A stretch of 44,809 nucleotides of DNA from Robertmurraya massiliosenegalensis JC6 (GCF_000311725.1 NZ_HE978511.1:27089-71897), one strand, 5' to 3'. Numbered from the stretch's first letter, positions 24,883 to 34,111 are shown. A program made the numbers and translations. Notes: generated from the sequence alone by a model not told the origin.

Positions 24883-25956
24883 CTACTTTTTCAACAAATG
24901 AAAAGGAAGCTCTTTCACTGTTCTCCCTTTTCTACCCTTTTTAGTTTCTGCTTTAGTTAATGAATTTAAAATGGCTTCCTCAGTTGCTTCAGCTGCAGCC
25001 TTAAATAGAGAATTCATTACAGATTTATCTTCTCTTAAAAGGAACTGTTGCTCCTTATTTTGTTCTGAAAAATGAGGAATTGTTTGTGAAGTTGAAAAAG
25101 CAATCACAATGTCTCCACTACCATGACTCATATGACTTCCTGTTCTCCCCAAACCAATCCCACATCTTTTGGCGATTCTTTGTAGTTGCCGTTCGTTGAC
25201 TGGAGCATCTGTCGCTAACACAATCATAATGGAACCATCTGTTTGTGAATCAGTACCAACATCGCTCATTTCGTTTCCGACAAAACGATTATACGTGTGT
25301 AATTCTTCTTGAGTGCCAAAGTTACTTAATACTAAACAACCGAGCGTGTACGTTTCTTCATTGTCATTTATTGTGACTAATCGGGAAGAACAACCAATTC
25401 CACCTTTATAACCGAGACACACCATTCCAGTCCCTGCTCCAACAGCTCCTTCTTCAACTTTACTTGTTGAAGCTTTTCTAATCGCCTCTTTTGCATGCTC
25501 TGGTTTTACCGGCATCATTCGAATCGAATTTAAATAGCTATCGTTACATTCTCCTACCACGATATTTACAGTACCGGTTGTTTCACCAATCTCGGGATTT
25601 TTCTCTAACACATACTCTAAAGTCCCTTGGGTAACAGCGGGAATTGCGAACGTATTGGTTAACATGATTGGAGATTCTAATCTTCCTAATTCGTTTAGCT
25701 GTACGAATCCGGTTGACTTGCCAAATCCATTAAAAACAAAGCTCGTTGCAATCACCTTTTTACTGAACAGATTTCCACCATGTGGAAGAATGGCTGTAAC
25801 ACCTGTACAAGCCCACTCATTCTCATCTTCAGTTAGAGGATAATGGAGGGTTACATGGCCAATATGTACTCCTTTGACATCTGTAATACAATTTTTGCTC
25901 CCAGGCGGTAATTGTCCAACTTTGATCCCCAATTCTCTTAATTTCTTCCTTGTCAT
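24883..25956 (-). CDS. P1 family (S58) peptidase, DmpA-like aminopeptidase
   Basis: About 357 residues from the ATG at 25956, which has GGAGG 7 bases upstream; the frame is open further upstream but those residues (YWYYKCINFFDLI) are not family-like. Family marks: GSKNCITDVKGVHIGH, VVGECNDSYLN, EEGAVGAGTGMVCLGYKGGIGCSSR, and GSGDIVIAFST. The Gly-[Cys]-Ser segment is where the proenzyme self-cleaves to expose an N-terminal nucleophile. Enzymes of this class cut N-terminal or beta-amino-acid residues from small peptides. It is downstream of queCDE but separated from it by ~130 bases. Confidence 0.88.
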   Translation of the reverse strand: MTRKKLRELGIKVGQLPPGSKNCITDVKGVHIGHVTLHYPLTEDENEWACTGVTAILPHGGNLFSKKVIATSFVFNGFGKSTGFVQLNELGRLESPIMLTNTFAIPAVTQGTLEYVLEKNPEIGETTGTVNIVVGECNDSYLNSIRMMPVKPEHAKEAIRKASTSKVEEGAVGAGTGMVCLGYKGGIGCSSRLVTINDNEETYTLGCLVLSNFGTQEELHTYNRFVGNEMSDVGTDSQTDGSIMIVLATDAPVNERQLQRIAKRCGIGLGRTGSHMSHGSGDIVIAFSTSQTIPHFSEQNKEQQFLLREDKSVMNSLFKAAAEATEEAILNSLTKAETKKGRKGRTVKELPFHLLKK

Positions 25957-26085
25957 CGTAACTCCTCCATCATCAAATAATGGCCCCTGATTTCTTAAGA
26001 AGAACAACAGTTCCCTTATTAAATCAAAGAAGTTGATACATTTGTAGTACCAATAGGTTTTCATAAGCTTTTCGTTACCTATAAG

Positions 26086-26811
26086 TTACACTCCACGCTT
26101 ATTTCCCCATATCAAAGTATGGAGTTGCGGGAGTACTCTCACATTTTTCAATTCGTTATCTTCAATCGTTTTATTGATCAGCCATTCATACTGATTTAAT
26201 AAATGTTGAACAAGTGTACTCTTATTAGTTGTTTGACTATCATTATTTCCAACTTGTAAGTAGAATGGTAGACTAGGATATCGAAGATGAATCTCTTTGG
26301 CATAAGAGAAATCGTCGTCATCAAAGATGACAACTTTTAAGCTAATATGGCCTGAATCGGTATTAATATATCTGCTGATAATCTTGTCTAACGCATCAAA
26401 GTCAGTGACCATACTAGAGCTTGGAGGCTTTGGTGAAATCGTTAGCTGATCAATCTGTAAGAACCATTCCTGCCATTTACTCCCTTGCGTTTCTAAACCA
26501 ATTTCGATTTGATTTTCTTTCAATATATCGATTAAATACGTAAGGTTTTTCAATAGAGCAGGGTTTCCACCAGATAAAGTAACAAAGGAAAACCCTTCCC
26601 CGCCAATTCTTTTAAGCTCTTGCCAAATTTCCTCTGCGGTCATTTGTTTAATTAACCCTTTACCTGAACCATCCCAAGTAAAAGCAGAATCACACCAAGC
26701 GCAAGAGTAATCGCACCCAGCTGTGCGGACAAACATCGTTTTTTGCCCAATAACCATTCCTTCGCCTTGAATCGTTGGACCGAAGATTTCCATGACAGGA
26801 ATTTTACTCAT
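26086..26811 (-). CDS. queE: 7-carboxy-7-deazaguanine synthase QueE
   Basis: 241 residues from the ATG at 26811 (MSKIPVMEIFGPTIQGEGMV), whose start overlaps the queD stop. It is a radical-SAM enzyme with the cluster motif CDYSCAWC (Cx3Cx2C, as in Bacillus QueE), then SGGNPAL and LETQGSKW for SAM and substrate binding. It converts 6-carboxytetrahydropterin to 7-carboxy-7-deazaguanine, the third step to preQ0/queuosine. It is the last gene of the riboswitch-controlled queCDE operon. queF is not in the window. Confidence 0.95.
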   Translation of the reverse strand: MSKIPVMEIFGPTIQGEGMVIGQKTMFVRTAGCDYSCAWCDSAFTWDGSGKGLIKQMTAEEIWQELKRIGGEGFSFVTLSGGNPALLKNLTYLIDILKENQIEIGLETQGSKWQEWFLQIDQLTISPKPPSSSMVTDFDALDKIISRYINTDSGHISLKVVIFDDDDFSYAKEIHLRYPSLPFYLQVGNNDSQTTNKSTLVQHLLNQYEWLINKTIEDNELKNVRVLPQLHTLIWGNKRGV

Positions 26812-27283
26812 GTTCCATCCACTCCCGTCTTGCTTCTGCATAGCTTGTTGGAGTTTCAAACAAACGAATGAATTCTACTCTCGTATCAGGATGTGAATTT
26901 ACGAGTGCATCTTGTAATTGTTCATAAATCCATACCACCATATTTTCTGCTGTTGTATTCATTTTTGGCAAAGTTTCGTTCAAATATCGGTGATCAAGAT
27001 GAACTTCAATTCTCTCTTTCCAGATTTTTTTTAAGTCACCAAAATCGATGACAATGCCAATCTCATCGACAAAGCCACTCACACCTAGTACCACTTTATA
27101 AGTGTGGCCATGGAGATTTTTGCATTTCCCCTCATAGCAATGAAGATGATGGGCTGCATCAAATGTAAACTCCTTGCTGACAAGAACACGTTTTTGGTGA
27201 TACTTCAATTCATTTTTTTGGATATCTTGTTCTATTTTTTGTAATTGTTCTACGATACGAAAACCAAACATAGATGTATCCAT
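26804..27283 (-). CDS. queD: 6-carboxytetrahydropterin synthase QueD
   Basis: 159 residues of the PTPS family. Zinc-ligand histidines are visible in FDAAHHLHCYEGKCKNLHGHTYKV, with the catalytic Cys in the ECKN-like segment (KCKNLHGH). HLDHRYLNE and TPTSYAEA complete the fold. It converts 7,8-dihydroneopterin triphosphate to 6-carboxytetrahydropterin. The N-terminal ~30 residues (GFRIVEQLQKIEQDIQKNE) are an added helical segment. The ATG shares one base with the queC stop (TAATG) and its end overlaps queE, so all three genes are translationally coupled. Confidence 0.95.
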   Translation of the reverse strand: MDTSMFGFRIVEQLQKIEQDIQKNELKYHQKRVLVSKEFTFDAAHHLHCYEGKCKNLHGHTYKVVLGVSGFVDEIGIVIDFGDLKKIWKERIEVHLDHRYLNETLPKMNTTAENMVVWIYEQLQDALVNSHPDTRVEFIRLFETPTSYAEARREWMEHE

Positions 27284-27951
27284 TATTCTGCCACACCCAC
27301 TCGAGTTGAAAGATAACGGTCAAGTCCCTTCTTTCTTAGCTTACAAGATGGACATTCTCCACAACCATCACCAATGACACCGTTATAACAAGTTAAAGTT
27401 TTTTCACGGACAAATTCCAAGGCATTTAAGTCATCAGCCATTTTCCACGTATCAGCTTTATCTAACCACATTAATGGTGTATGAATCACAAACTGCTTAT
27501 CCATGGAAAGATTAATGGTTACATTCAATGATTTAATAAAGGCATCGCGGCAATCAGGATACCCGCTAAAATCTGTTTCACAAACACCAGTAATGATGTG
27601 TTTTGCATTCACTTGACTAGCAAGGACAGCTGCAAAGGATAAAAAAATGAGGTTCCTTCCTGGAACAAAAGTAGATGGAAGCTCCCCTTCCTCGCCCTCT
27701 TTTATTTCAATATCATCTCTTGTTAACGCATTTGGCGCTAACTGATTTAATAAATTCATATCCAATAGATGATGCTTGACGTTTAATTCTTTCGCAATCG
27801 CCTTGGCACATTCAATTTCTTCGATATGCCGTTGATTATAATTAAACGTAACGACCTCCACTTCCTTAAATGTTTCTAGAGCCCAAAACAAACACGTTGT
27901 GCTATCCTGACCACCACTAAAAACAACAATCGCTTTTTCATCTTTCAACAT
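27283..27951 (-). CDS. queC: 7-cyano-7-deazaguanine synthase QueC
   Basis: 222 residues from the ATG at 27951, eight bases after AAGGAG; the longer open frame upstream runs through the riboswitch and is not coding. ATP-pyrophosphatase motif [17 protein letters not shown] near the N-terminus. [19 protein letters not shown] in the middle. Zinc site [11 protein letters not shown] near the C-terminus. It converts 7-carboxy-7-deazaguanine, ammonia and ATP to preQ0. First gene of queC-queD-queE. Confidence 0.96.
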   Translation of the reverse strand: MLKDEKAIVVFSGGQDSTTCLFWALETFKEVEVVTFNYNQRHIEEIECAKAIAKELNVKHHLLDMNLLNQLAPNALTRDDIEIKEGEEGELPSTFVPGRNLIFLSFAAVLASQVNAKHIITGVCETDFSGYPDCRDAFIKSLNVTINLSMDKQFVIHTPLMWLDKADTWKMADDLNALEFVREKTLTCYNGVIGDGCGECPSCKLRKKGLDRYLSTRVGVAE

Positions 27952-27974
27952 TAAAAAAACTCCTTTTTTCAAAA

Positions 27975-28009
27975 GAAAAAGCAGTACCCCAAGATCGAAG
28001 TACTGCTTC
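27975..28009 (-). terminator. preQ1-controlled terminator
   Basis: AAGCAGTAC pairs with GTACTGCTT, followed by TTTTTC on the minus strand, between the aptamer and the queC ribosome site. Ligand binding would favour this hairpin and stop transcription. Confidence 0.88.
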
Positions 28010-28011
28010 AT

Positions 28012-28050
28012 CTTAGTTTTTTTAGAGAGGGGTGCTAGAACCTCTTTTAT
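28012..28050 (-). ncRNA. preQ1-I riboswitch aptamer
   Basis: The minus strand reads AAAGAGGTTCTAGC, then ACCCCTCT, then an A-rich tail AAAAAAACTAA. This is the class I preQ1 pattern: stem P1 AGAGG/CCTCT, conserved TTCTAGC, and an A-rich strand that docks to form the H-type pseudoknot. The usual core C-rich loop (CTACACCC) is shortened to CACCCC. It controls queCDE by feedback from preQ1. Confidence 0.92.
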
Positions 28051-28149
28051 TCCGTTACTATCATAGTAGCATATTTCTTGATGAAGGAGTAGTAAAACAA
28101 AAACCACCCTGTAATCAAGAGTGCCACACAGACTACAAATGCTCCAGTT

Positions 28150-28225
28150 TGACTTTAAGGTCAGCTATTACCATCTGTTCAAGCCCCAACCTCATTTTCT
28201 GAATACTTTTGTACTATTTGTGACA
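28150..28225 (-). pseudogene. Partial duplicate of the 3' end of the neighbouring coiled-coil gene
   Basis: The minus strand reads [24 protein letters not shown] and a stop. This clearly resembles the end of the gene at 28314-28538 (EKMRLELEQMVSEDKFEKK). No start or upstream part is seen. It looks like the remnant of a tandem duplication. Confidence 0.5.
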
Positions 28226-28313
28226 TGTCAGATTCAAAATTGAATAGGCAGATATATTTTAACTGTATGGAAACATGAAAAGAGCCCTCTAAATAATAGA
28301 GTGGCCTAATGGT

Positions 28314-28538
28314 TTACAATATTTTTTTCTTCTCAAACTTATCCTCGCTCACCATCTGTTCTAACTCAAGTCTCATTTTCTCTGTCTCAATTAAAAAGTT
28401 TTCATGCTTTAATTTTTCTAATTCCAACTGGTCCTTCAGCATTTTATGTTTCATTTTCGTTTGTTTTTGAAAATGATCTGTTACAATCGCAACCAGCGGG
28501 ATAGAGAAAATCATGATGACAGTTATCATTCCAGTCAT
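28314..28538 (-). CDS. Small membrane-anchored coiled-coil protein
   Basis: 74 residues, ATG with a strong AGGAGG site. One membrane helix (about residues 3-20, MITVIMIFSIPLVAIV) is followed by a charged heptad-like helix (KMLKDQLELEKLKHENFLIETEKMRLELEQM). The PspB-like layout, with a short N-terminal anchor and cytoplasmic coiled coil, suggests a membrane-tethered partner protein. No function can be assigned. A partial copy of its 3' end lies immediately downstream. Confidence 0.75.
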   Translation of the reverse strand: MTGMITVIMIFSIPLVAIVTDHFQKQTKMKHKMLKDQLELEKLKHENFLIETEKMRLELEQMVSEDKFEKKKIL

Positions 28539-28661
28539 AACGACCCTCCTAACGAAATATGGTTTTGATTACATTTTACACTAGATATCGTTTGGGAGGT
28601 ATCATTATTCACAAAACATCTTCAAAAGTACAAACACCAAATAATTGAGAATAAACTCCTC

Positions 28662-29714
28662 TTATAATTCAAAGATATCATACAACATGTCCCTAGACTC
28701 TTCTGAATAACAAACTATTAGATCAATCCATTGCTTTAATCGATCAGCTTGAATAGGATTTTCACCTATTTCCCAAATATCTCTTAACCATTCTTCATCA
28801 GCATGAATAATCAATTCGATTACATCGTCTTTTACCAAAAATAATTGATGAAATATTTGCGGTTGAGATACCCATTTTTTTCTATTCGTATTAATATTTT
28901 GTTTTCCACCAGCAGAAAAAAGATCCCGCAGTGAGGTGTTAAGAGTTGATTTATGTGTAGCAAGCCATAAAGCTAATCTATTGTATTTCAATTGGCTACT
29001 TCCAAAAATCTCTGGAAACCATGCAAATGCTTCGATCTGGAGTCTCTTTTTTTCTTCTGCGTCAAGAGAGCTCCACAATTTAACAATCGGAGATACTGAA
29101 CTTTCTTCTTTAAGGTCGCCTTCTGTTATCCACCAAAGCTTTTGTCCTTGTTTTAATTGAGTTTTGTAGTATTCTTGAACTCTATTTATCGAAGATTCAC
29201 TGTTTCTAAATTGATCATATTCAACATCCATTTTTTCAAATATTGTATCTTCTGAGCTTAGACTCATATCAATTTTATACCGAGGAGAATGGGTAACAAC
29301 GATATCAGATAGGCATTCTTCATAGGGTCTGGCTCTAAATTCAACTGGTTCTGATAACTTGCCAAAAAGCAAAAATATTCGTTCTACACTCTGTATTCTT
29401 GTAGATTCAACAATACTACTTCCAGTACTTGTCCAATTTTTCCCCTTCGAAGTTTTTACCTCAACACCATAATATTTTGATGCGATTATATCAGGAAAAC
29501 GTTGATTAGATATTAATTCAATTGTATCTTCAAAAACGGTTTCTTTAGCAAATCTTACCATTAGTTCAAAAATATCTTCCTCTAACTTAGTTCCATTTCT
29601 ACTTAAATAATAATCTGGTCGTCTGACAGCATCTTCATTCAAATATTTGCAAGTTTTATGCACAAGTTCGGTAAATGCTTCATATGAAGGCTTGTTGTTA
29701 GTTGAGATCAACAT
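28662..29714 (-). CDS. Type II restriction endonuclease (PD-(D/E)XK fold)
   Basis: 350 residues with the catalytic PD-(D/E)XK signature: FPDIIASKYYGVEVKTSKG, with P74-D75 and E85-V86-K87. The rest is not family-specific (TGSSIVESTRIQSVERIFLLFGK is a beta-strand-rich core continuation). Its ATG lies 5 bases from the methyltransferase stop, giving a classic restriction-modification pair on one transcript with the methyltransferase first. It should cut DNA lacking the methyltransferase's m5C mark. The recognition site cannot be deduced from the sequence. Confidence 0.82.
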   Translation of the reverse strand: MLISTNNKPSYEAFTELVHKTCKYLNEDAVRRPDYYLSRNGTKLEEDIFELMVRFAKETVFEDTIELISNQRFPDIIASKYYGVEVKTSKGKNWTSTGSSIVESTRIQSVERIFLLFGKLSEPVEFRARPYEECLSDIVVTHSPRYKIDMSLSSEDTIFEKMDVEYDQFRNSESSINRVQEYYKTQLKQGQKLWWITEGDLKEESSVSPIVKLWSSLDAEEKKRLQIEAFAWFPEIFGSSQLKYNRLALWLATHKSTLNTSLRDLFSAGGKQNINTNRKKWVSQPQIFHQLFLVKDDVIELIIHADEEWLRDIWEIGENPIQADRLKQWIDLIVCYSEESRDMLYDIFEL

Positions 29715-29719
29715 ATAGT

Positions 29720-31072
29720 TTATTCCCCTTTAAAATAAAGGTCCCAGTTATCTTCCAATCTTTTTGCAATATGATATCCTAGTAATGGCGGTACAGCATT
29801 TCCAATAATTTTATAGGCACTAGATGCAGATAAACCATTAGTATTTTCATTCTTTTTCCAAACAAATTCATAATCATCTGGAAATGTTTGTATTCTAGCG
29901 CATTCTCTAACCGTTAAACGTCTCTGCTTCATCCCTTTTGAAAGTTCTTCTCCTATTTTTCCACCATTTTCTTCTGATAACCTTCTAAACTCAATATTAC
30001 CATGGTGTTCTGAGCGAATGGTTGGTCCAAGCCCTGAAAGATTAACTTCTGTTTGGCCTTGACAGTGCTTTCCCATAAATTTAGCTTTAGAGTAACTTCT
30101 TTGTGCTAAATCATCACTTTCCTCTGGTTCTTTTAAATCGACAAACGCTTGTTTTACGGTAACAAACTTTCGCCGTTGATCTTCTTCGTTGATCGCAAAA
30201 ATATTAGGTTGATCGTTTGGTAAGAAATGAGTTTTTTTAGGGTAGGGATCGTACATATCTGAAATAAAATCCTTCGATAATTCTTGTAAAGTACCGGTAT
30301 TTAATGCATCTTTTCTAAAACCATAGAAAATGACTCTCTCCCTTGATTGTGGAACACCGTACTCTGCTGCATGAAGAACTTTAGCTGGAATTACGAGATA
30401 TCCATTCCCGCCTATCATTCTAAAGTCATTTTCAATCACTTCTTTTACATCACCTAAATTAACTAACCCTTTTACATTTTCAGCCACAAATACTTTCGGT
30501 TTCGTAATGGAAATGACTTCTCTCATCCACATATATAGCTGTCCACGACTTTCAACACTCGGCTCAGACGCCTCATACAATAGCCCTGTATGCGATTTAT
30601 TCGAATTAAAACCTTGCCTTTTACCTGCTATTGAAAAATCTTGACATGGGAATCCACCTGTAACCACATCAATATTCTCTGGAAAAGAGTTATTACCCTC
30701 ATCATGATATTTTTTCACAAGATCAACAATACTCTCTAAGTGATAAGTTTTGCTAGAAATTCCTCTTTTTCCAAAAAATGATTGCCAAGCTAACTTTGCA
30801 TCAGGTCGTATATCATTTGCGAATACAGTCTTAAATCTAGTTTGTTTAAGAATAGACCAATTTTCATCAATTTCTTTCGTGAACCAATGAGGATTGATAT
30901 CTTTATTAAGTGAATCTTTAAGCACTTTAAATCCACCCTCAAAGCCAAGATCCATTCCACCGCATCCAGAAAATAAAGATAATAGATTTATATCTTTTTG
31001 GGTCTTAATTCTATTCTTTACAATGTTTTCTTCGGAATCTTGTAACTCTTTTTCCAATATACTTAAAGTCAT
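29720..31072 (-). CDS. DNA (cytosine-5)-methyltransferase of a type II R-M system
   Basis: 450 residues with ordered m5C motifs: I LLSLFSGCGGMDLGFEGG (residues ~30-47), IV VTGGFPCQDFSIAGKRQGF with the catalytic Cys143, VI VFVAENVKGL (~195-203), VIII RERVIFYGFR, and IX/X RLTVRECARIQTFPDDY and YKIIGNAVPP. The target-recognition region lies between VIII and IX (about residues 255-365). It methylates cytosine C5 in the recognition sequence to protect against the partner nuclease at 28662-29714. No controller (C) protein gene is seen. The upstream gap to 31424 is AT-rich with no gene. Confidence 0.94.
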   Translation of the reverse strand: MTLSILEKELQDSEENIVKNRIKTQKDINLLSLFSGCGGMDLGFEGGFKVLKDSLNKDINPHWFTKEIDENWSILKQTRFKTVFANDIRPDAKLAWQSFFGKRGISSKTYHLESIVDLVKKYHDEGNNSFPENIDVVTGGFPCQDFSIAGKRQGFNSNKSHTGLLYEASEPSVESRGQLYMWMREVISITKPKVFVAENVKGLVNLGDVKEVIENDFRMIGGNGYLVIPAKVLHAAEYGVPQSRERVIFYGFRKDALNTGTLQELSKDFISDMYDPYPKKTHFLPNDQPNIFAINEEDQRRKFVTVKQAFVDLKEPEESDDLAQRSYSKAKFMGKHCQGQTEVNLSGLGPTIRSEHHGNIEFRRLSEENGGKIGEELSKGMKQRRLTVRECARIQTFPDDYEFVWKKNENTNGLSASSAYKIIGNAVPPLLGYHIAKRLEDNWDLYFKGE

Positions 31073-31424
31073 TATCTAAACCCCCACAATTCATTAATAT
31101 ATTATAAAGGTTTTTTCTAAAATAATCTTTCATATTTTAATCTTTTCATTTATTACCTTAAAAATATCTTAATGAGAAATTTTATCGCTCTATACGTCAT
31201 TCATTTAACACATTATAACAAAAACCAAAAATAAGAACAAACGTTTCCTGCTAATCGAAATACAAATAAATTACTGAAGTCCAGACTCAATAGCAGATAG
31301 CAATTTATGTTTTTAGTGACATATTAACTCTCTTTTAAAAATACCCAGCTCCTGCTATTTTTCAGTACATCAATTTGAACCATTTGCAACGAACGCCCAT
31401 AACATAATGGTATGGGGTGATCAT

Positions 31425-31904
31425 TTGAAACGTTGGTTAAAAATTGTGATTTTAGGTTACCTATCGTTTTTGTTCTTTGGAAGTTTTTTTGCTGTAGGGT
31501 TATTATGGGTGGGTGCACTTGAAGAGTTGTTTCCCATCCTTTCAAAGATTGAGGTATTCTTGTATTACTTTTTAGCTGGGGCAATTGGTGGCTCATTACG
31601 GCATCTCTATATGTTTTGTTCGCATTATCGGAAGGGTGAATTAACCAATTATCGCGATTGGGTGATGTATATATTTTATCCGATTTTTGCAACTGGTACG
31701 TCCGTCATCGCTGTTACCCTAGTGCAAAGCGGAATTTTTTTAATTGAATTTACAGAGCATATCGATGCTCCGTACGGTCAAGTAAGTGTCGCTTTTTTCG
31801 TGGGGTTTGGCTTTAACCGATTTCTCAATAAACTGAATGAAATTTCGCACGACCTTTTTGATGCAAAACAGGAAAATACCACAAAACAGAAAGAGGATTA
31901 TTAA
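31425..31904 (+). CDS. Multi-helix membrane protein, function unknown
   Basis: About 159 residues from the TTG at 31425; the GGGGTGATC just before it pairs well with the 16S tail, whereas an in-frame ATG at 31407 has no site. Four membrane helices (about 6-28, 38-57, 76-99 and 114-130) are followed by a cytoplasmic tail with FNRFLNKLNEISHDLFDAKQE. I do not recognise the family. It stands alone between the R-M system and hemY. A weak hairpin (TTTCAC/GTGAAA) lies downstream. Confidence 0.65.
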   Translation: MKRWLKIVILGYLSFLFFGSFFAVGLLWVGALEELFPILSKIEVFLYYFLAGAIGGSLRHLYMFCSHYRKGELTNYRDWVMYIFYPIFATGTSVIAVTLVQSGIFLIEFTEHIDAPYGQVSVAFFVGFGFNRFLNKLNEISHDLFDAKQENTTKQKEDY

Positions 31905-32082
31905 AGGAACCTTTCCCCCATGTATATTTCACAGCGTCGGTGAAAAGGCCTCCCTTTTTTAATCCTATCCAACCTTTCCTAGGTCCATCATAAACACATA
32001 CTTGTGTTTTTTACTAAATTCTATTTCTTCTTTCTGGCTTTTGCACGCATCTCTCATTTGTAAAACTTCTATTCCCCATTTA

Positions 32083-33465
32083 TTAAATTCTCTGTATGAT
32101 CTTCGTGGCTGAATCTGCTCCGTTTTTAATACAGTCTGGGATTCCTACACCATAATAAGAACAACCAGCAAGAATGATTCCTGGGTAGTCAGCTGCCATT
32201 TTTCTTTCCAGAGCTTCGACACTTTGTGGATGGGTAATCAAATAATTCGGCATTTGGTTAGTCCAATTGGTAACTTCAGTGGCGACGGGCTCAGCTTTTA
32301 TCCCTAGGCTCTTTTGAATATCAGTTAAAGCAATTTTAAGCAGTTCTTCATTATTCATATTCATTAATGAATCGAAGGAAGGATGACTACTTTTATAAAA
32401 AAGTCTAATAAGCAGATTTCCTGATTTTGTGGTATGCTTCCATTTCCGGCTTGTCCACGTACAAGCATTGCAGGATAATTCCTCAGTATTCGCAGTGATG
32501 AAGCCCGTACCATCTGCAGGAAGGATGCTGTCAGATACGTTAAAACCAAGGTACACACTAATAAGTGAACTACTTTTGAGGTTCGCAAATTCTCTCTTTA
32601 ATTCCGGGGCATGAAACAATGATTGAGCGCCTGAATGTGGGATGCTTAGAATCATATTGTCCGCTATTATTGGTTCCTGATTGTTCACATACACCTGATA
32701 GTGACGGTTTTCTTTTTTGATTTTTTGAACCTCTGTATTCTTTAAAATCTCTACATCAGCAAGCTTTTCCTCGAACGCATCAATTAACGAATCTAGGCCA
32801 TTTTGAAATGAAAGAAATTTCTTTTCGCCACTTATAAACTTCTGTTTATTTTTTTCAAGTCCTCGTATCATACTTCCATATTTATTTTTATAATCAAGTA
32901 AATAAGGTAGAGTTGAGGCAATCGTTAAGTCATTAAGTGTTCCCGAATAGACTCCGGAAAGAACAGGAGCAATTTGTTTCTCAACTAATTCTTGCCCAAG
33001 AAAGTATTCTAGAAATCGACCGACCGAATCGCTCTTCGTGAAGGTTTCGTTAGGTGTATACAAATCCTTCAATGCCGCCACTTTTCCCTCGGCAGATACG
33101 ATCGTGCTGTTCACGAGTGATTCAATGCTTGCAGGAATACCGAAGACAGAATCCTCTGGAATGGGCTTTATTTCTCCATCCGTGTATATATAAGAAAGGC
33201 CCGTCGCATTGTAGACAACTTCTTTTTCCAAACCAAGTTCTTCTATCACAGGCATTATATCCAGTTTACGAGCCACAATCGAATCTGCCCCTGTTTCCAT
33301 CAAAAACTCATTTTGCTTTACTGTTCGAATTTTCCCACCAAGCTGATTGGACGCCTCAATCAGTACTAACCTGACATCTGTTCCACTTGCTTTCTTCCAT
33401 TTTTGCAATTCATACATAGCGGATAACCCTGTTATACCTCCGCCAATTACTACTACTGTCTTCAC
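32083..33465 (-). CDS. hemY: Coproporphyrinogen III / protoporphyrinogen oxidase HemY (CgoX)
   Basis: 460 residues. FAD-binding Rossmann VVVIGGGITGLSAMYEL and IEASNQLGGKIRT at the N-terminus, then TGADSIVARKLD. C-terminal FAD-contact segment GIILAGCSYYGVGIPDCIKNG. It oxidises coproporphyrinogen III to coproporphyrin III with O2 in the Gram-positive coproporphyrin heme pathway. The GTG start has GGAGAG upstream. It is not next to hemE or hemH here, unlike the usual hemEHY operon, so it may be a moved or additional copy. Confidence 0.93.
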   Translation of the reverse strand: MKTVVVIGGGITGLSAMYELQKWKKASGTDVRLVLIEASNQLGGKIRTVKQNEFLMETGADSIVARKLDIMPVIEELGLEKEVVYNATGLSYIYTDGEIKPIPEDSVFGIPASIESLVNSTIVSAEGKVAALKDLYTPNETFTKSDSVGRFLEYFLGQELVEKQIAPVLSGVYSGTLNDLTIASTLPYLLDYKNKYGSMIRGLEKNKQKFISGEKKFLSFQNGLDSLIDAFEEKLADVEILKNTEVQKIKKENRHYQVYVNNQEPIIADNMILSIPHSGAQSLFHAPELKREFANLKSSSLISVYLGFNVSDSILPADGTGFITANTEELSCNACTWTSRKWKHTTKSGNLLIRLFYKSSHPSFDSLMNMNNEELLKIALTDIQKSLGIKAEPVATEVTNWTNQMPNYLITHPQSVEALERKMAADYPGIILAGCSYYGVGIPDCIKNGADSATKIIQRI

Positions 33466-33543
33466 TTATTTCTTCTCTCCTATTCTCAGGTTCATCGCAC
33501 CAATATTTTACCATAGTTTTTTTATATCCAATGGGCAGTACTC

Positions 33544-33726
33544 TTAAATTTTTAGTATAAGCAGAAATTCTAAAAGGATAAATAATGCCCAAAATGAGGG
33601 TAACCAATACAATTCTAGATTGGGGAATGCACCGTGTAATAAGCAGCTGACAAGAATTAAGACGATGATCGCAGATAATATCTCAGAATATAAATAAGCT
33701 AACCTTTTTTTGATCCATTTCTTCAA
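33544..33726 (-). CDS. Small two-helix membrane protein
   Basis: 60 residues from a TTG at 33726 (MKKWIKKRLAYLYSE), 8 bases after AGGTGA; a GTG four codons earlier is too close to the site. A basic amphipathic lead and two hydrophobic helices (about 14-30 and 39-58) are joined by a short loop, HGAFPNLELYWLP. The family is not recognised. The protein-like composition and ribosome site support it, but there is no other evidence. Confidence 0.5.
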   Translation of the reverse strand: MKKWIKKRLAYLYSEILSAIIVLILVSCLLHGAFPNLELYWLPSFWALFILLEFLLILKI

Positions 33727-33783
33727 CTTTTCACTCACCTTATAAAAAATCTGTTAAGTTATTCTGAACGTTTTTCAAATTTA

Positions 33784-34043
33784 CGAACAAAGCTCCTACA
33801 AAATGCAGGAAGCTTCCGATTTGTCTCATTCGTTCCAACCATCTCTCCCCCTTAAGCGGAATTTTTCCTGTTATCTCCTCGATGGAGCCCCTTTTAGGAG
33901 AAATAACGGAAGATTTTCCGCTTATGGAGAGCAAAATCGTTTATTTTGGCATTTTTTGAGGGAGTAGCAGGAAATTTTCCTGTTATTTTGGCTCTTTTTC
34001 ATGATGCTTGCTCATTAAGCGGAATTTCTCCTGTTATTTTTTC
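33784..34043 (+). repeat. Dispersed ~260-bp repeat, copy B
   Basis: Same orientation as 13476-13735 and similar along its whole length, with scattered substitutions and almost no indels. It holds the same four TAAGCGGAA-n-TTCCTGTTAT modules with the second inverted. It fills most of the gap between the small membrane gene and the TusA-like operon. Confidence 0.85.
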
Positions 34044-34111
34044 ATGCCGATACGCCAACTGTTTATACGAATACGTTATCCACAAGTCGAGGGAATTTAT
34101 AAATTCCTGAC

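Noticed and set aside
28662-31072. R-M pair as part of a larger defence island or prophage
   Set aside because: No other defence, integrase or phage genes adjoin it; neighbours are queuosine and heme genes.
33740-33934. Open frames inside both repeat copies that look like paralogous 64-residue proteins
   Set aside because: Their similarity follows from the repeat itself. There is no ribosome site, the ends diverge outside the repeat, and the composition reflects the palindromic modules.
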